This document shows, piece after piece, positions 51,681 to 53,483 of a DNA stretch of 53,483 nucleotides (the stretch's first letter is position 1; each line of letters opens with the position of its first letter). Made by a program: the position numbers and the translations under genes. The stretch is from the NCBI GenBank assembly GCA_002083555.1, contig MSXN01000006.1, positions 1 to 53,483 on the forward strand, in the 5' to 3' direction. The notes beneath the pieces are model-generated. The model was not told the DNA's origin. It saw nothing but the letters and a program-made list of their open reading frames with translations, and searched no databases. The DNA comes from Nitrospira sp. ST-bin5 (GTDB lineage Bacteria; Nitrospirota; Nitrospiria; Nitrospirales; Nitrospiraceae).

Positions 51681-52493
51681 ATGGAATTCACTGAAGAGCA
51701 AATAAACCGCTACAGCCGGCACATCCTGCTTCCTGAAGTGGGCGGCAAGGGACAGAAGAAGATCGCGAAGGCGAAGATTCTCCTCGTCGGTGCCGGAGGC
51801 TTGGGTTCACCCGCCGCGCTCTATCTGGCAGCAGCCGGCGTGGGGACAATCGGCTTAATCGACAGCGATGTGGTGGACCTGACGAACTTGCAGCGGCAGA
51901 TCCTGCACCACACCTCCGATATCGGCCGTCCTAAAGTCGTCTCCGGGAAGGAAAAAATCGCGGCGTTGAATCCCGACGTCAACGTGAAGACCTACGAGGA
52001 GCGCCTGACCGCCGGAAATGCGCTCAAGATTTTCAGCGAATATGATGTCATCATCGACGGCGTCGACAACTTCACGGCCAAGTTCCTGATCAACGATGCC
52101 TGCTTCTTTGCCGACAAACCGCTGATCCATGGCGGGATCCTTCGCTTCGACGGCCGCGTGACGACAATTGTGCCGAAGAAGTCGGCCTGCTATCGTTGCG
52201 TTTTCAAGACGCCGCCGCCGGCGGGCCTGGTCGCTTCCTGCCAGGAAGCGGGTGTCATCGGCGTATTGGCAGGGATCATTGGAACGATCCAGGCAACCGA
52301 AGCCTTGAAACTCATTCTCGGCATCGGACGGCCATTGACGGATCGACTGTTGGACTTCGATGCCAAAAAGACACTCTTCCGTGAGATCAAGGTGAAGCGC
52401 AACCCTCACTGCGCACTCTGCGGTGACCACCCGACGATTACCGAGCTGTTTGACGATGGAGATCCGTTTGCAGGCTGTGCCGTTCGTCCCTAG
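51681..52493 (+). CDS. moeB: MoeB/ThiF/HesA-like E1 adenylyltransferase
   Basis: 270 residues from the ATG at 51681; an upstream in-frame ATG lies inside the palindromic repeat. E1 landmarks: RYSRHILLPEVGGKGQKKI, ATP loop LLVGAGGLGSPAALYLAAAG, DSDVVDLTNLQRQILH, the Arg-Gln of the first ATP site, DGVDNFTAKFLIND, and the zinc Cys in CYRC and CALC. No rhodanese domain follows. It would adenylate the carrier C-terminal glycine. No Shine-Dalgarno lies before the ATG; the palindromic repeat ends 8 bp upstream. Confidence 0.92.
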   Translation: MEFTEEQINRYSRHILLPEVGGKGQKKIAKAKILLVGAGGLGSPAALYLAAAGVGTIGLIDSDVVDLTNLQRQILHHTSDIGRPKVVSGKEKIAALNPDVNVKTYEERLTAGNALKIFSEYDVIIDGVDNFTAKFLINDACFFADKPLIHGGILRFDGRVTTIVPKKSACYRCVFKTPPPAGLVASCQEAGVIGVLAGIIGTIQATEALKLILGIGRPLTDRLLDFDAKKTLFREIKVKRNPHCALCGDHPTITELFDDGDPFAGCAVRP

Positions 52494-52524
52494 CGTTTAA
52501 CTTTTTATGTATGATGGTGTCGCA

Positions 52525-53483
52525 ATGACCAAGATGAAAGCCCTCGTGTGCCGGGAATGCGGGAAAGAATATCCCACAAAAGCGATCCACGTCTGTGAGA
52601 TGTGTTTCGGCCCCCTCGAAGTGAAATACAACTACGAGGAAATCAAGAAATCGATTTCGCGCAAGAAGATCCAAGAGGGTCCTCACAGCATGTGGCGCTA
52701 TATCGACCTGCTTCCGGTCGAGGGTACGAACTTCGTCGGGCCCCATGCCGGATTAACGCCGTTGGTTCGCGCCAAGAATCTCGGCGCCTATCTCGGCCTC
52801 GACGAGCTCTACATTAAGAATGATACGGTCAATCATCCGACACTCTCTTTCAAGGATCGCGTGGTCGCCGTCGCGCTGACACGGGCTCGCGAGTTGGGAT
52901 TCGAAACCGTCGCCTGCGCCTCGACCGGCAACCTGGCAAATTCCGTATCCGCCCATGCTGCAGCCGCCAACCTTCATTGCTACGTCTTCATCCCGGGAGA
53001 TTTGGAAGCCGCGAAGGTGCTGGGCAACCTCATCTACAAACCCCATGTGGTCGAAGTCGAAGGCAACTACGATGATGTGAACCGGCTCTGCAGCGAAATC
53101 GCCGGCGAACATGGCTGGGGCTTCGTGAACATCAACATCCGCCCCTACTATGCCGAGGGATCCAAGACGCTCGCGTACGAAACGGTCGAACAATTGGGCT
53201 GGAAGACGCCGGACCAGGTCGTCATTCCCATGGCCTCGGGTTCGCTCCTGACCAAGATCTGGAAGGGGCTGCACGAAATGAAATACGTGGGGCTCATCGA
53301 CGACGTCCACACAAAGCTCAACGGCGCCCAGGCGGAAGGCTGCTCCCCAATCTCCACCGCCTTCAAAGCGGGACGCGACTTCTTCAAGCCGGTCAAGCCG
53401 AAGACGATCGCCAAATCGCTGGCCATCGGCAATCCGGCCGACGGCTACTACGCACTGAAGGCGACCGCCGAGAGCAAAGGCGC
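52525..53483 (+). CDS. thrC: threonine synthase (3' end beyond the window)
   Basis: The frame from the ATG at 52525 stays open to the window edge (319 codons). An N-terminal zinc ribbon is formed by C9xxC12 and C24xxC27 (CRECG, CEMCF). The PLP enzyme shows VGPHAGLTPLVRAKNLG, YIKNDTVNHPTLSFKDR with PLP Lys110, ACASTGNLANSVSAHAAA, and VIPMASGSLLTKIWKGL. It converts O-phosphohomoserine to threonine. It follows the E1 gene by 31 bp. O-phosphohomoserine could also be an acceptor for sulfur transfer, but that is inference. Confidence 0.93.
   Translation, partial: MTKMKALVCRECGKEYPTKAIHVCEMCFGPLEVKYNYEEIKKSISRKKIQEGPHSMWRYIDLLPVEGTNFVGPHAGLTPLVRAKNLGAYLGLDELYIKNDTVNHPTLSFKDRVVAVALTRARELGFETVACASTGNLANSVSAHAAAANLHCYVFIPGDLEAAKVLGNLIYKPHVVEVEGNYDDVNRLCSEIAGEHGWGFVNINIRPYYAEGSKTLAYETVEQLGWKTPDQVVIPMASGSLLTKIWKGLHEMKYVGLIDDVHTKLNGAQAEGCSPISTAFKAGRDFFKPVKPKTIAKSLAIGNPADGYYALKATAESKG

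Noticed and set aside
52510..52515. TATGAT just before thrC
   Set aside because: A good -10 hexamer but no -35, and the gene follows the E1 by 31 bp; probably part of the operon.

Overview
The window looks like ordinary chromosome of a bacterium with about 58% GC, most likely a Nitrospira-type member of Nitrospirota. That is an inference from the mix of genes: a RuBisCO-like protein, DUF3386, DUF5069, DUF1501/DUF1800 and DUF4139 proteins, several c-di-GMP components, a sulfur-carrier-protein amino-acid operon, and a palindromic intergenic repeat that I associate with Nitrospira. There is no phage, insertion sequence, integron or CRISPR array. Both edges cut genes: the 3' end of an unidentified CDS at the left and threonine synthase at the right.

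Layout. 1-7.5 kb: an orphan HTH antitoxin, a patatin lipoprotein, a HigB/NadS-type toxin-antitoxin pair, a 171-bp palindromic element, msrB, a lipoprotein with a duplicated C-terminal module, a beta-hydroxyacid dehydrogenase, a response regulator, a DUF4112 protein and a CoA-binding protein. 7.5-18.5 kb: a DUF4139 protein, a DsbA-family protein, a hybrid histidine kinase overlapping a degenerate HD-GYP protein, a RuBisCO-like protein, a c-di-GMP-I riboswitch in front of a small flagellar-rod-like gene, a B12-type radical SAM protein and a peroxiredoxin with a clear terminator. 18.7-29.7 kb: a pentapeptide-repeat protein, a DUF748 giant, tRNA-Arg and tRNA-Pro, rdgB-rph, an intact HD-GYP response regulator and metH. 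29.7-46.5 kb: mostly small conserved or secreted proteins, with a PqqC/CADD-like putative di-iron protein, a SUMF1-domain protein, a PilZ protein, the DUF1501/DUF1800 pair, an FmdB zinc ribbon, a HemW-like radical SAM enzyme, a Ca2+/H+ antiporter and a ClpS-like protein. 46.5-50.3 kb: a tightly overlapping five-gene minus-strand operon (unknown, phospholipase D-like, FAD monooxygenase-like, nucleotidyltransferase-like, TPM-domain). 50.3-53.5 kb: the sulfur-carrier operon ThiS/CysO-like, cysteine synthase, MoeB/ThiF-like E1 and threonine synthase, interrupted by a 119-bp palindromic repeat.

How genes work together. c-di-GMP signalling recurs: a riboswitch, one intact and one degenerate HD-GYP protein, and a PilZ protein. 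The right-hand operon reads as a protein-thiocarboxylate route to cysteine, or a related sulfur amino acid, coupled to threonine synthesis. Its carrier protein ends in GGGR rather than GG, so it should need C-terminal trimming before the E1 can act. The strongest leads for second looks are that carrier and the repeat inside its operon, the riboswitch with its orphan rod protein, the RuBisCO-like protein with Gln in place of a metal-binding Glu, the degenerate nucleotidyltransferase in the five-gene operon, and the CADD-like putative di-iron protein.
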